DNA from: Callipepla californica brunnescens
Taxonomy: Eukaryota > Chordata > Aves > Galliformes > Odontophoridae
Assembly: GCA_023055505.1 (NCBI GenBank)
Contig: JALIRH010000004.1
Span: 31,253,502 to 31,317,501 of the forward strand
DNA: 64,000 bases
Direction of reading: 5' to 3'
The position numbers and the translations under genes are program-made. Positions 1-10,920 of the stretch are shown here, in pieces. Every line of letters begins with the position of its first letter. Positions within the stretch are counted from its first letter, which is position 1. The notes under the pieces were generated by a model. It made no database searches, was not told the DNA's origin, and was given only the letters and a program-made list of their open reading frames with translations.

Positions 1-2369
1 TCAAAGCACAACCTTCTAAAATTTTCAAACTCAGCTGAATCTTGGCTGTTTTTTATTCAACACATAATTAGGGGAATCAAAATCACAGACTGGACAATTG
101 TCTTAAATTCCAAGATATAGTAACTACAGAAACACACTGAAAGTTAGAGAATGGGAAATACTTTTTTTGCTGACAAAACCTATGAGAAGATAGCCAGTTA
201 ATGCCGATGTAAAATAAGAAAAAGTTTCAGATTTCTCATTTTTTAGGACTGAAGACTTCCTGCAGAGATTTGAGTGTTTCTCTTTTATGCTCTTCCTTTC
301 TTCCCTCCCTCTTTTCTTTCTTGCAGTAGTATTAGTAAGATTTAGCTATTACATAATTTAGCTGTTAATAGTATTACACTTTGCAGCACAAAAGAGTTAA
401 AAACTTAAATTATTAGTACAGATCATGTGTACAAAAATGAAATTCAACTCTAAATCCAATAGACTAATTCATAATTAAAAGAATATGTATTAAGGAAAAA
501 ATCAGGAAAGTGTTCCAATATTGTATTTTACTGAAATGTTGGTGACACATAAGCTGCAAAAATAGCAGAATTTATTCTAATTCAGGTAGGGTAGGGTGAA
601 TAAATTATCCTGCTAACATATGCAATAATATATGTAAATGCTGCATATAATCTGCAAAACGACCATCTTGGCAGGTTGCAGTAGGGGGAGAGATTTGATT
701 ATTTTTGTTGCAATGGTTTAAACATTTCTAGACAGTAAGCTGTAGTTCAAGGAAGAATTTTCATTTAAAATGAATTTCCCCATATCTCTACTCCTGTGCT
801 ATTCATTACTTTGATCTCTTGGAATTTGCTGGCTCAGATGGGATATATTTTAATATAAATTTAAAAAGTGGAAATAAAAACCTGCTTCTGATCTCTCTTA
901 CTCTCTCATTTTTTTAAAATGCGTTGGAAGTATAATCACCAAGAAATGGTGAATTAGAATAATTTCAAGAGCTCCAGTGCAAATCTTCAGTGCAATTTTT
1001 AGTGAGAGGTTAAAAAAATATAAGTGTAGGCTAATTCAAAGGACATTATCTGATACCTAATGTTTTATCAGAAATACTCTTTAATATTAAACAGATTATA
1101 ATTTCTGTGTTACTGGAAAGTAGATTGCATGTGTAAAGGACAGGTTACACCATTACTTTGAAGACGTATATGTGCTTTTCAAGAATGGTTTTCTTAGTAC
1201 TTCATTTGGCACTCAGTCATTGCTCAATCTTGCAGAAGCTTTGAAAGAGTTTAGTAAGAGCACAGTATTATCATTTTAACAGTTTAAAAAGTATTATCAA
1301 AGACAGAGGTAACAGAACTGTAATGGTGGAATGAATTTCTCAGCAAGCACTAAAAGAGGATAAAGAATTTCACTGTGCAGACAGTCTAAAAGACTGTCTG
1401 AGTCTTATGAGAGCTTTAAGGAATAGGAGCCAGATACACATTAATTTCTAATAGAATTCAAGTGGAAATGGGCCACACATTTTCCTCTAGTGTATTTACA
1501 CTGATTGTTGAAAGGGAGAGGTGAGAAATAATTATTTGCTGAGGGCTGAAGCATCCCAGCTGCAGTACAAGTGTAAGGTGCAGTATTGCTTCCAAACATC
1601 CCAATTCTCTGTACTGTTATCTATCTTGTTTACAAATATTTAGCTTGCATCACAAATTGATCTCTAAGATGAAAGAGAAGCATTATTTTATGCTTATTTT
1701 GGAACACAATATTGAATGAAAAAATGAGTTGCTCAGCAATCTTAGGCTACAGTAACTGACATCACACCCTCAAAACAGATAAGGTTGTTTACTTTCTTAC
1801 ATTTCTCCACTCTGTGCAATTTCTTCTCCCTCCCACTCCACAGGCTTACGGGGCTTTCCAGTTTATTTGAATCCTGGGAAACCAAGAAATCAAATTTGGT
1901 TCTAAAGATTTTTTACAGCACAGAACTCAAAAAGGATATAGCAGGGAGGGACACTTCAAATTTACAAAAAAAAAAACCCACGCAAACAAACAGATTTAGG
2001 CAATTCATTTTTGCCAGTTTGCAAGAGATCTTTGCAAACAACTGCTTCCTATATCAAGAAATAGAAGAAAAATCACTACTCTCTGAATTTCCCCTCACCC
2101 AAAAATGCCAAAAGTTTCCCAAAACACAATCACCACAGCTTCTCCTACAGCATGTACACATACAGTCTGTTCTCTCCTTGTTGCAGAAATGAATAGCCTG
2201 AAGATAACAATTGTATCATTTCAGTGCTTCTATCTGCTTAAGATGAGCAAAACTTCTAATACTGATTAACAGAAGCATAGTAAAGATTCGGCATTAGAAT
2301 TACCACAAGTTTAAATTCCTAAACCTTCCACTGAATGAAGATTACACCAGAGGAATCTGAAGCACAAAT
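1..2369. other. Unique AT-rich non-coding DNA
   Basis: I see no gene here. Stops are frequent in all frames. One 135-codon open frame on the plus strand (1785-2192) has no recognisable domain, is lysine/leucine/serine-rich as expected from AT-rich sequence, and includes a lysine run from a poly-A stretch; I regard it as chance. The only structured element is the hairpin at 1378-1400, listed separately. Confidence 0.7.
1378..1400. repeat. Perfect inverted repeat, 10-bp arms, 3-nt loop
   Basis: Left arm CAGACAGTCT (1378-1387), loop AAA, right arm AGACTGTCTG (1391-1400). The arms are exact reverse complements, and pairing stops immediately outside them. The arms contain CAGAC and GTCTG, which match the core of SMAD binding elements; that reading is inference only. 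No gene or mobile-element end lies next to it. Confidence 0.85.
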
Positions 2370-2404
2370 ATAGGCTGGGTGGAAAATGGTTTGAAAGTAG
2401 CTCT

Positions 2405-3096
2405 GTGGAGAAGGATTTGGGGTTGTTGGTTGATCAAAGACTCAACAAAGAGCTGCCAGTGTGCACTCACAACCCAGAAAGTGTTGGCTGTATCCTGAGC
2501 TGTATCAAGAGAAATGTGACCAGCAGGTTAAGAGAGGTGATTCTGCCCTTCTACTCTGCTCTTATGAGACCCCACCTGGAATATTGCACCCAGTTCTGGG
2601 GCACCCAACACAAGAAAGATATCAATCTGTTGGGATGGGTCCAGAGGAGGGCCATGAAGATGATCAGAGAGCTGGAGCACCTCCTCTCTTTGAGGATAGG
2701 ATGAGAGAGCTGGGGCTTTTCATCATGGAGAAGAGAAGCAGCCTGGTTGGCAGCCCAGCCCATTGCAGGGGGGTTGGAACTAGATAATCTTTGAGGCCCT
2801 TTTCAACATAGGCCATTCTGTTATTCTCTGAAGGCTGCAAGGGGAACCTTATAGCAGACTTCCAGTATCTGAAGGGGGAAAGCTGGGAGGAGCTTTTTAT
2901 AAGGGCATGTAGCAACAGGAAGAAGGGAAATGGCTTTAAACTGAAAGAGATTAGATTTAGACTAGATATTAGAAAGAAATTATTTACTGTGAGGGTGGTG
3001 AGACACTGGAACAGACTGTCTAGAGAGATTGTGGATAACCCCTCCCTGGGGGCATTCAAGGCCAGGCTAGATGGGGCTTTGAGCAACCTTGTCTAG
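2405..3096 (+). pseudogene. CR1 ORF2 reverse-transcriptase C-terminal remnant
   Basis: In an active CR1, ORF2 encodes endonuclease plus reverse transcriptase, which copies the element's RNA at a nicked target site. Here only the C-terminal part survives. The first block (2405-2704, about 99 residues) shows recognisable CR1 signatures: EKDLGLLVDQRLN, then LPFYSALMRPHLEYC, then VQRRAMKMI and LEHL. A frameshift around 2690 moves the reading to another frame, where MRELGLFIMEKRS continues. After the inserted CR1 end, a frame from 2836 stays open to TAG at 3094-3096 and includes [19 protein letters not shown] and [13 protein letters not shown]. The insertion and a nearby 1-nt gain together leave the frame unchanged. 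It lacks the catalytic core, is shifted and interrupted, and cannot be functional. No promoter or host gene context is evident. Confidence 0.9.
2739..2833 (+). mobile_element. Short CR1 3' end nested inside another CR1
   Basis: About 95 bp interrupts the host CR1 exactly where ORF2 should run from GAGAAGAGAAG into GCTGCAAGG. The inserted piece reads as a CR1 3' terminus: a CCCATTGCAGGGGGGTTGGA-type tail segment, then AGATAATCTTTGAGGCCC, and finally two octamer units ATTCTGTT and ATTCTCTG at 2815-2830. GAAG occurs on both sides, a possible 4-bp duplication that may be coincidence. Same orientation as the host element. It could be a severely truncated second insertion or a template-switch product made during reverse transcription. 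Confidence 0.8.
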
Positions 3097-3182
3097 AGGG
3101 AGGTACCCCCACCAATAGCAGGGGTTTGGAACTAGACAATCTTAAATATTTATTCCAAACCAAACCATTCTATGATCCTATT

Positions 3183-5077
3183 AAGTTAATTCAGATTCTT
3201 TATAACCACAGTATTTTAGGCAACTAAATTCTGCACATGATATAGAGCAATTCTTTTTGTTTCCTGCATAGTTATACTTAAAGTATCTAATAATTCTCCC
3301 ATTTTTTGTAACTCTCTCTCTTACACAGAAATGAATACCTCTTAGGTATTCATTAGGAAAAGAACTGGTAACAACATTCTAACAAATTATTATTTTATGA
3401 AATACAATTAAAACAAAAATATTAACACTTTAAAGGGAACAATCTGCATAGGAAATTATGTTTTCCAATCCCAGTCTCATGAGCATATTCTTTTCCAGAA
3501 AAGTTTGTTAAAAGAGTTGCTGTGGTGGAAGATGTATGTGGAGGTTCTGAGGAAATAAAGAAAGCAAAGTGGGTTCCAATTTTCAGCTGCCTCCAAGATA
3601 TCAAATCAAGAACATGATAACCTTCTCATGTATGCTCATACCATTCAATAATCTTTATCTTCTTCAAGTGGCTGGGAAATTCCCATCTGTTACAGAGTTC
3701 AACAATTGTGATATTGATCAACAATACTGAATCTGTCCTTTGAAAATAAGAAATTTGATAATTCAGACATCTTTAGTACAGTCAGCTAATTAATGTAATA
3801 ATATTGCTCTTAACAGCTTGCTAGACAAATACACAAGATAAGAAACACCTATAGTGTTGTATTAAGATAGAAAATTCTATTTTGTAATCCTTGCATAAGA
3901 AATACTGCATGAATATATATGACTATATATGTGTGTATGTAGAAATGTGTAGTCGATTATGTTAAATCTACTCAGTATTCATTTTGCTTGAGAATGGCCA
4001 TGAAATGATAATATTCCTTCTGATTGAGAGTAAATTTGACAGAAGAATTGAAAACAGAGTTTCACTGAGCTCTAGATTTGCATTCAAGGAGTGCAGATTA
4101 TGGCTCAACAGAATTTGTCATAGCATGGTAACTTCCAGGGTACAATCACAAAACAGGAATGAGATCAGCTATGTGTACCCATCTCCTTCATCCACCTTTG
4201 TCCTCTTTATTTTTTTGAGCTTGAATACATTTCCTGGTAAACAACCTTGGCATTGTTTCTGCTGTGCAAGATAATACTAGCCAAATATACACGTTTTTCT
4301 AATTCTACCATTTCCCTCTAAAAGACTCTGTTAATACGCTTGAAGATTAAAGTTGTGCCTACTAATCTGGGATGTCTCAGAAAATTCTCTGAAGTGCTGT
4401 TTCATCAGTATAATAAATAGTACACAATTTAGTTGCACTATAAAATATTTATGCATAGTTCTTCATTAGTTTTATTCCATATTAATGTCTGGCTGGTACC
4501 TTCTGAAAGAAAAATGAACCTACAAGATAATAGTAAATCTAAATTAAAGACAATAATTTAATCAAACTCTGGCCAAATTGCAGGAAGCAGTATAAATCCA
4601 CACTAGAAAATTGGCATCCAAGTTTTTTAGGACTCAGAATACTCATCAACTGCCAATTAGAGGGCAGATAAAATCCCCATGGGCATCAGTGGTATAGCAT
4701 TTCATCACATAAAATTAATCTTGCAGGCGTGAAATGAAACAGACGTTTCGACAAGAGCAGAAGACTCAAACCACTGCAGTAATTATGCCAGAGCTAAACA
4801 ATCAAAGGCAGATTCACTAACACTTTTGCAATTAAGTTGAGCAGCTTCTATCCACTATTAACTTCCAAGGTCACATACACAGTTTTGTCAGTTTTTGGAC
4901 TGCCTCAAGTTTATTCACAAAAACTGTGATCAGTCTAAAAAGAGCCATGAGTGTTAATGCCACTTAATTATTTGGGCCAAATTCGTACTAGATGTGCACC
5001 CTTTTTTTTAATTGTTAAGATCTCAGCCTCGAGCAAAAGCATTTGAGGACTCAGACACACAATTCACATAAATAATA
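3183..5077. other. Unique AT-rich non-coding DNA
   Basis: No gene or element recognised. A 96-codon plus-strand frame (3984-4274) and a 60-codon minus-strand frame (3422-3604) show no domain signature. A short TATATATGAC/TATATATGTG near-repeat lies around 3915-3935. Confidence 0.65.
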
Positions 5078-5340
5078 ATAGTATCATACCACAGAACCAC
5101 AGAATCACAGAATGGTTTGGGTTGGAAGGGACCTGTAAGGTGATCTAGCTTCACCCCCCCTGCAACAGGCAGGGACACCTCCCTCTAGACCAGGTGCTCA
5201 AAGCCGCATCCAGCCTGGCCTTGAATGCCCCCAGGGAGGGGTCATCCACAACCTCTCTAGGCAATCTGTTCCAGTGTCTCACCACCCTCACAGTGAAGAA
5301 TTTCTTTCTAATATCAAGTCTAAATCTACTCTCCTATTCC
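5078..5340 (-). mobile_element. CR1 LINE 3' end, minus strand
   Basis: The plus strand begins with an array of octamer-like units (ACAGAACC, ACAGAATC, ACAGAATG), the reverse complement of the CR1 tail, followed by GGTTTGGGTTGGAAGGGACC. The ORF2 end follows, up to the segment matching the [10 protein letters not shown] and TVRVVRHWN regions of the copy at 2370-3182. About 260 bp survive and the 5' side is truncated near 5340. It belongs to the same subfamily as that copy, in opposite orientation about 2 kb away. Confidence 0.93.
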
Positions 5341-6313
5341 TGTAGGAATAGTTACCTTCCTTGACCTCTCATTCACACTATGATGGTGTGTCATGAACAT
5401 CATTTAGTGCCAGACAACTCTGTGACATTAATTTTTGATAGAATAATTTCCAATCTCTCTTTGCAAAATCCATATTTCTATTTTTGCTTTTCTTCAGAAG
5501 GAAATAAAGAATGTTAGGTCATGCAAAGATGAAATAGCTCACACATCGCTTCTTCCACCTACTTCTTTTCTCCTTTAGTCACCAATATTCTGCTAAAGCA
5601 TCTGCTCTGGGATTCTTAGTCTGTGGCTCAGCATAACGTTTTAAGCACTCAGCATTTCACAATTTCAGCACTGTGATTATAAAAAGCATATTTAGCTTTG
5701 TGAATCATGCATGTGGAAAGACATACCAGTCAAGATGTTTTATTCTTGGAAAGGAACCTCTAAAATTAAGATTTATCCAAATTGTTGGATGGAGATTCAC
5801 TTATCTGTTGCTCTGTACATGCTAATGAAATGCTGATTAGTACTGCAGAAGCTTTTGGAAAGCATGGCATTTCAGATCTACTCAGATATAAATCTATTTC
5901 AGATATAATGGATAAAAACACTGTATTCAGTCATGCATCTGACTTAACAAAACTATTCTACAAAATATAAAGTAATTATCCTGGTCTAGACCAACTGCAA
6001 GTCATGAGGACAGTTCTGAAGGTGTAGGTAGCTGCGTACTCTCAAAATAGGTGTGAGGTAGAAGAAGCTACTTTCATACCTTTATTTGGTAACTTTCCGT
6101 ATCATGTATGCTCCCATAAGTTCTAATTTACTTTATTCAGAATGAACCAACATTTACATCCTTCTACAGAAAATCAGAGTTAAATATACCTCCATGTGAA
6201 AGAGCAGAATTAGAAAAATTGCTTCTGTTTAAGCTTGTTAAGTTGGTCTACATCATGGGTTGAGGTTTGGACACCATTTTCATTGAGCAGCTGAGTCAGC
6301 AGATTTGAGAGGA
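5341..6313. other. Unique AT-rich non-coding DNA
   Basis: I see nothing beyond AT-rich sequence. A 62-codon frame (5782-5970) has no recognisable feature. Confidence 0.6.
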
Positions 6314-6540
6314 CAATCATAGAATCACCAAAATTGGTAAAGATTTCCAAGATCGTCTAGTCCAACTGTCCACCTGCCACCAATATTTCCCTACTAAACT
6401 ATGTCCAGTGTCTAAATGTTTCTTAAGCACCTCCAGAGGTGGTGACTCAACCACCTCCCTGGGCAGCCTGTTCTAGCGTATAACCACTCTTTCAAAGAAG
6501 AAATTTTCCCTAATATCCAAACTGAACTTTCCTCTAGACC
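6314..6540 (-). mobile_element. CR1 LINE 3' fragment, minus strand
   Basis: The plus strand opens with ATCATAGAATCACC, then a region of the form AGATCGTCTAGTCCAACTGT, then CCACCTCCCTGGGCAGCCTG and a decayed AAGAAGAAATTTTCCCTAATATCC block. These are the standard landmarks of a CR1 3' end read in reverse. The consensus differs from the copy at 5078-5340, so it is probably a different CR1 subfamily. Divergence and small gaps suggest an old insertion. Confidence 0.88.
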
Positions 6541-9500
6541 AGAGATCTAACCTTGCTTCTGTTGTTTCAGCTGACATGTTGGTGGCATCTACATTCAACT
6601 CCATTGCTTTACACTACACAGACCTAAAAGACAGCTAAGCGTAGAATCCAGGCACACTGGTTTGACCAAATTCAGAAGCTTTAGTTCATTTCTTAATTCC
6701 TTCCTTCTTCCACTTAACAGGAAAGATGGATACAATACTGGCTGTTACTAACATCTAGACTTTTCACAGTAAGGGGAGGGGTGAGGAGTAGTAATAAGGA
6801 AACTGAGGATGGAATTTCACCACATGTAATTGCAAACCACAATATCTAGGGTTGCTAATAATTCAAGTTGATCTGAGTATCTCCATCACACATAAGTTAG
6901 GAACAGCTGTCTTATAAGGAACAGCAAGCACCTGTGAGATGTTTAAAGCATTGGTTCTTCAGACGAGTTCAAATCAAGGTTCTGTCCATTCTACAAATGC
7001 TGCAGTAGCTGAAGTTTATACACAGGCCTAGGCTATTCTTGGACATTTTCTTGAGTTCTGGTGGCTGTGGAGTGCCACACAATTTTGTACTGCATAACTG
7101 CTAAGTATTTAACCAATGTCTCAATAATTTTGTACACAGAACAGATCTTTGATGGTAGGAATATGCCAGTTATGAACTAGAATTCTAAGTTTTACTTTCC
7201 ACTCGCTCTTCTAACAACACAATCCTATCTTTCAACTGGTAGTATCTCACTTCAGATATTATATTAAAAGCTGTTCATGGAACGCATGGTATATACATAC
7301 TATGATCGTCCTGCTTTGGAGTGGGATTTTTGCAGCACAGTGGAAAGAGTCTTAACTAATTGCTGAAGATTACTGTAAGGAAGGCCAAGTTTTAAGGTCT
7401 TAATTAGAAATCAATCCTACTTAGTACATATTTGCCTAATCAGTCTGCGGAAAAAACATACTGAAAGTCCAAAATTAATAGTTATCAATTCTGATTTGCT
7501 TTTAGTTTTACTTAACGTAAACAGATTCTACAGAGTGAGTTAGATGCAGAGAAAAGTTTAAACGTTTTTCTCTCCTCCTTTTTTCCTTCTCATTTCCTTT
7601 CAGTTATGTGTTACAGGCATTTTTACGTTTTGGCCATGATTTCCTTGCAACAGAATTTAATACATTTCTTGTCTCTTCTGGGTTTCAGTTTGAGTCTGAA
7701 AAGTACACTAAAGAAGCCAGGCATGAGAATCTTCAGCAACATAGACTCAATCATTCTGTTGCCATAGTAACCTTTCTTCCATGAATTTGTACAGGAAAAG
7801 AAATTAACATTCTATAAAGTCAGTAATGTGCATCTTATTGTGATTTATATGTGAGTTCCTTACACCCAGTAACAAGCATTTACATTTGAAATGTGCTTCA
7901 CTGGTCTAATTTGCAGCAGTTTCTTGGGTAAGGGTCTATAGATTGATCATAGTACATTAAACATTTCTTTTCAATACAAATTTTATATTTTAAGGCACTC
8001 AATAAATCATAAGATCCCCTTCATGACAATGTATTACTGCAGTCTTCCAATTATTGTCTCTTATTGTTTCTACTGTATTCACTTTACAGTTTAATTTCTC
8101 AGTATCATCAAATATTAATTATTAGGTAGGGCTTCTACACCTTTTACAATAAATCCCCTATTTGTCCTGATTCTGCTTCTTTAGGAGCTACTCATTGCCA
8201 GTAGGCATTACAGAGTTAGATTTAATCCTAATTTGAAACCTGATCCTATGGAGAACTGTATACTCTTAATATTGACTTAGTAAATAGGTCTGAACATCCT
8301 TGCAGCATGTGGCATAAATTAACAGAAGAAACGTTAGTTTTCCTAAAGGAAAAAAAAAAATTGGCAATATTTTCAGTGTGCACATAAATCTTCAAATAAA
8401 TTGGATACTTAAAGGAATACAATATGTTCTATTAAAAAGGTCATTTGAAAAGGACAGTACAGACTGGCAAAACAGCACTGTTTAAATAACATGAAGAAAG
8501 TTAGCACAGCTTAATATATATTCAAAGTCTCCAAGTAGTTACTTCTTGACTACAGTTAGACAGAGCTACCTAAAAGTTTATAATTCAGCCTGCAACTGCA
8601 ACACAGGAATTATTGTCTCCTTTTAAATATACTGTCTGCAGGATGTTGTAATAGCCTAGATACATTTTAGGACTGATTTTGTTCCATGTGAACTAAAAGT
8701 TTCAAGAAATCATAAATTTCAAAGAAATCATAAATTGTCCTGATTTCAGTTGGGATGATGCAACCAAATGCAGACATCTGTGTCAGCAACAGATTATGAA
8801 ACTTTTGTTGACTTCAACAGCTTTCAATCAAATCAAATAGAAGATGCTGACTACACAACCATAGCAGAGAAGTACTAGGATTTTGATCCATAGCACAAGA
8901 GCAATAGATGCCATCATACACTAGATATTTCATGTTTTGTCACAGTATTAGACCATAAGAAGTTTCAATTTCTATTTTAAAGGAATCCAAAGGACCTATA
9001 AGCATATGGTACTTAAAATGATTTGAAAGTAAAATTAGAATAATAAGGGACAGAGGAGCTTTTGCAGCAGTTAGGTGCTGTGTCTAGTGAGGGGAGGTTT
9101 CACTGACTGATTAGTTTGCAGTACATTAATTTATATATATTTATACACATTATTATTAATACTGTCAATTTCATGAACTCAGGTTTTCATCTCTTTTCTT
9201 GAGCAGTAATTAAGAAATCAAGTACTTCTGTCTATGTTGAAATAGAGACTACAGAATAATAGTTTGCTTTTCATCTACCTGAATAGCATTTAGATTCCAT
9301 CTTCCAATATGCAAAGAATGTCACTGTTCTCTGATGAGCTGTTTGAACCATAGACCACAAGCATGTTGTATGGCTACAAAAATAATTATTACGTACTACT
9401 TCACACAGCAACCATTACAGTACTGTTGAATGCATCACTGGAGAAAAGAAAAAAAGGAAGACAAGTATTATAACAGCTAGTTAGAAAAGAATAAATTTTC

Positions 9501-10756
9501 CTTCTTTTCTGAAATACAAAATAGATTATTCAAAATTTCAGGAAGGAAATAATCATGTCATAATAGCCAACAGCAGGCTGCTTTGAGATTCAAGTTCATA
9601 TTCCTGCTTTGCCTGACCCAGAGCAAAAAACTATTGTTCTGAACATCTCTTGTCCTTGCCCCATCCTGACTCACAAATTGAAATACATTATAATTCTTCA
9701 GTAATTTTTCTTCATACTTAAAACTGCCCACATATTCACTTCTGCTTTACTGCATCCCAGTGATTGCTTTTGTTTTCATGCCGTATCATAATAAAAAGTC
9801 TGTTTGTCCAGCAAGCAGTTAATCAGATTTTAACAACCAACACTTGTCAGAATCTCCCAGCTAATACATTGCAAACAATAAGAAAAAATGTCAAGCATAT
9901 CATTATCAGGTAGCAAAACAGAACATTTCACTAATTACTTTTGAACTTTTTTTTTTCACACTGACATAAAAATTAACGTTTCCCTTTTGTTTCCTGATAA
10001 ATGTGCTCTTTGATGTACAGTAAGTACCTACTGTTATAATTCCAAGAGGATACGATTAGGATAATAACAGAAATCCTGTTTATTTGTGCCAGATGTTACA
10101 ATGCAAAGAAACATTTTGATGCTATAAAACACATTTTTGTGTAAGTTTCTACTAGGTTTTCCTATTGTGTCAACAGTTCTCTGTTAAAGAAAAATGACTT
10201 TAGTCAAAAGCAAATTATTTCAGGTTGACAGAACCCGTGTATTTACCACATGTATATTTACTCATATGATAAGCTATCCGTTTAGTAAAACTCTAGTCTT
10301 CACTCTTTGAGAAGTGTTCTATTTTCTAAATTAAAGACTTTGAGCACCAGTCATTTTGAAACCCTTCTGTTTTCACCCTTTGTTTAAGGGAACTCAAACT
10401 TCTCTTTGTTATTTTTATTGTTTAGTTTGTTAGCATTGCAGTTTGCAGCTTTTGAATGCTAAAATTTATATCCAGAGTTGTTTTAAAGCCAGAGGCCATA
10501 TCAAGGCATGCACACTGTAGTCTTCACAGGTCTGACTGACAGATATAGCTGCTTTAAAGTTTAGGATTTTAACATAGATTTCTTTCAGTGGTTCAAATTA
10601 GTACTTTAAAAACCTGAAAACATATATTCTTCAACCATTTTGGCACTAAAATAACATGATTGCTTTTAGAGGTTAATGGACATTCTTTGTACATAGCTTA
10701 TTGAAGTTTCAGAAATCCAGAGTACCTAGATGAAGCTTAATGCTTGGTTACCTTGT
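6541..10756. other. Unique AT-rich non-coding DNA
   Basis: No gene, RNA gene or mobile element recognised over 4.2 kb. It contains a small local tandem duplication at 8700-8734, listed separately, and short A or T runs (for example 8348-8360 and 9950-9957). Confidence 0.65.
8700..8734. repeat. Tandem duplication, two ~17-18 bp units
   Basis: TTTCAAGAAATCATAAA is followed directly by TTTCAAAGAAATCATAAA. The second unit differs by one extra A. This looks like a replication-slippage product. Confidence 0.8.
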
Positions 10757-10920
10757 TATAGAATCATAGAATCATTCAGGTTGGAAAAAAACACTAAGGT
10801 CATCTTTTCCAGCCATCAACCCATCATTGCTGAGCTCACCTAACTAAATTCAGCCCTGAGACTCATCTGTTTCCATAATATCTTGAGTGGCTAGAAGAAT
10901 CTCTCTTCTTACCGTATGAT
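10757..10920 (-). mobile_element. CR1 LINE 3' fragment, minus strand, decayed
   Basis: It opens with TATAGAATCATAGAATCATT (two octamer-like tail units), then CAGGTTGGAAAAAAACACTA, then AGGTCATC and CATCAACCCATCATTGCTGA, a layout known from a CR1 subfamily. Similarity fades after about 10880-10920, so the far edge is approximate. Confidence 0.8.

Larger units (their letters stand above)
2370..3182 (+). mobile_element. CR1 LINE, 5'-truncated, 3' half of ORF2 and tail
   Basis: This is the longest repeat in the window. It carries the C-terminal part of the CR1 reverse-transcriptase ORF, a short 3' UTR and a tail ending near 3182 in two degenerate octamers (ATTCTATG, ATCCTATT), the usual CR1 terminus. 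The 5' end is truncated, as in most CR1 copies; the first secure similarity is near 2370 and the exact boundary is uncertain. No clear target-site duplication is visible, as expected for CR1. The copy is interrupted at 2739-2833 by another CR1 3' end. It belongs to the same subfamily as the minus-strand copy at 5078-5340, because the last ~260 bases match closely. Confidence 0.93.

Noticed and set aside
1785..2192. 135-codon plus-strand open frame
   Set aside because: No domain, AT-driven composition, lysine run from poly-A, and a length expected by chance in 64 kb.
2165..2195. CTCTCCTTGTTGCAG as a splice acceptor with an exon after it
   Set aside because: Good-looking acceptor, but no coding frame or donor follows convincingly. 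Similar pyrimidine-AG motifs occur many times in the window.
2664..3086. 140-codon minus-strand open frame
   Set aside because: It is antisense to the CR1 ORF2 remnant; the plus-strand reading carries the recognisable protein motifs.
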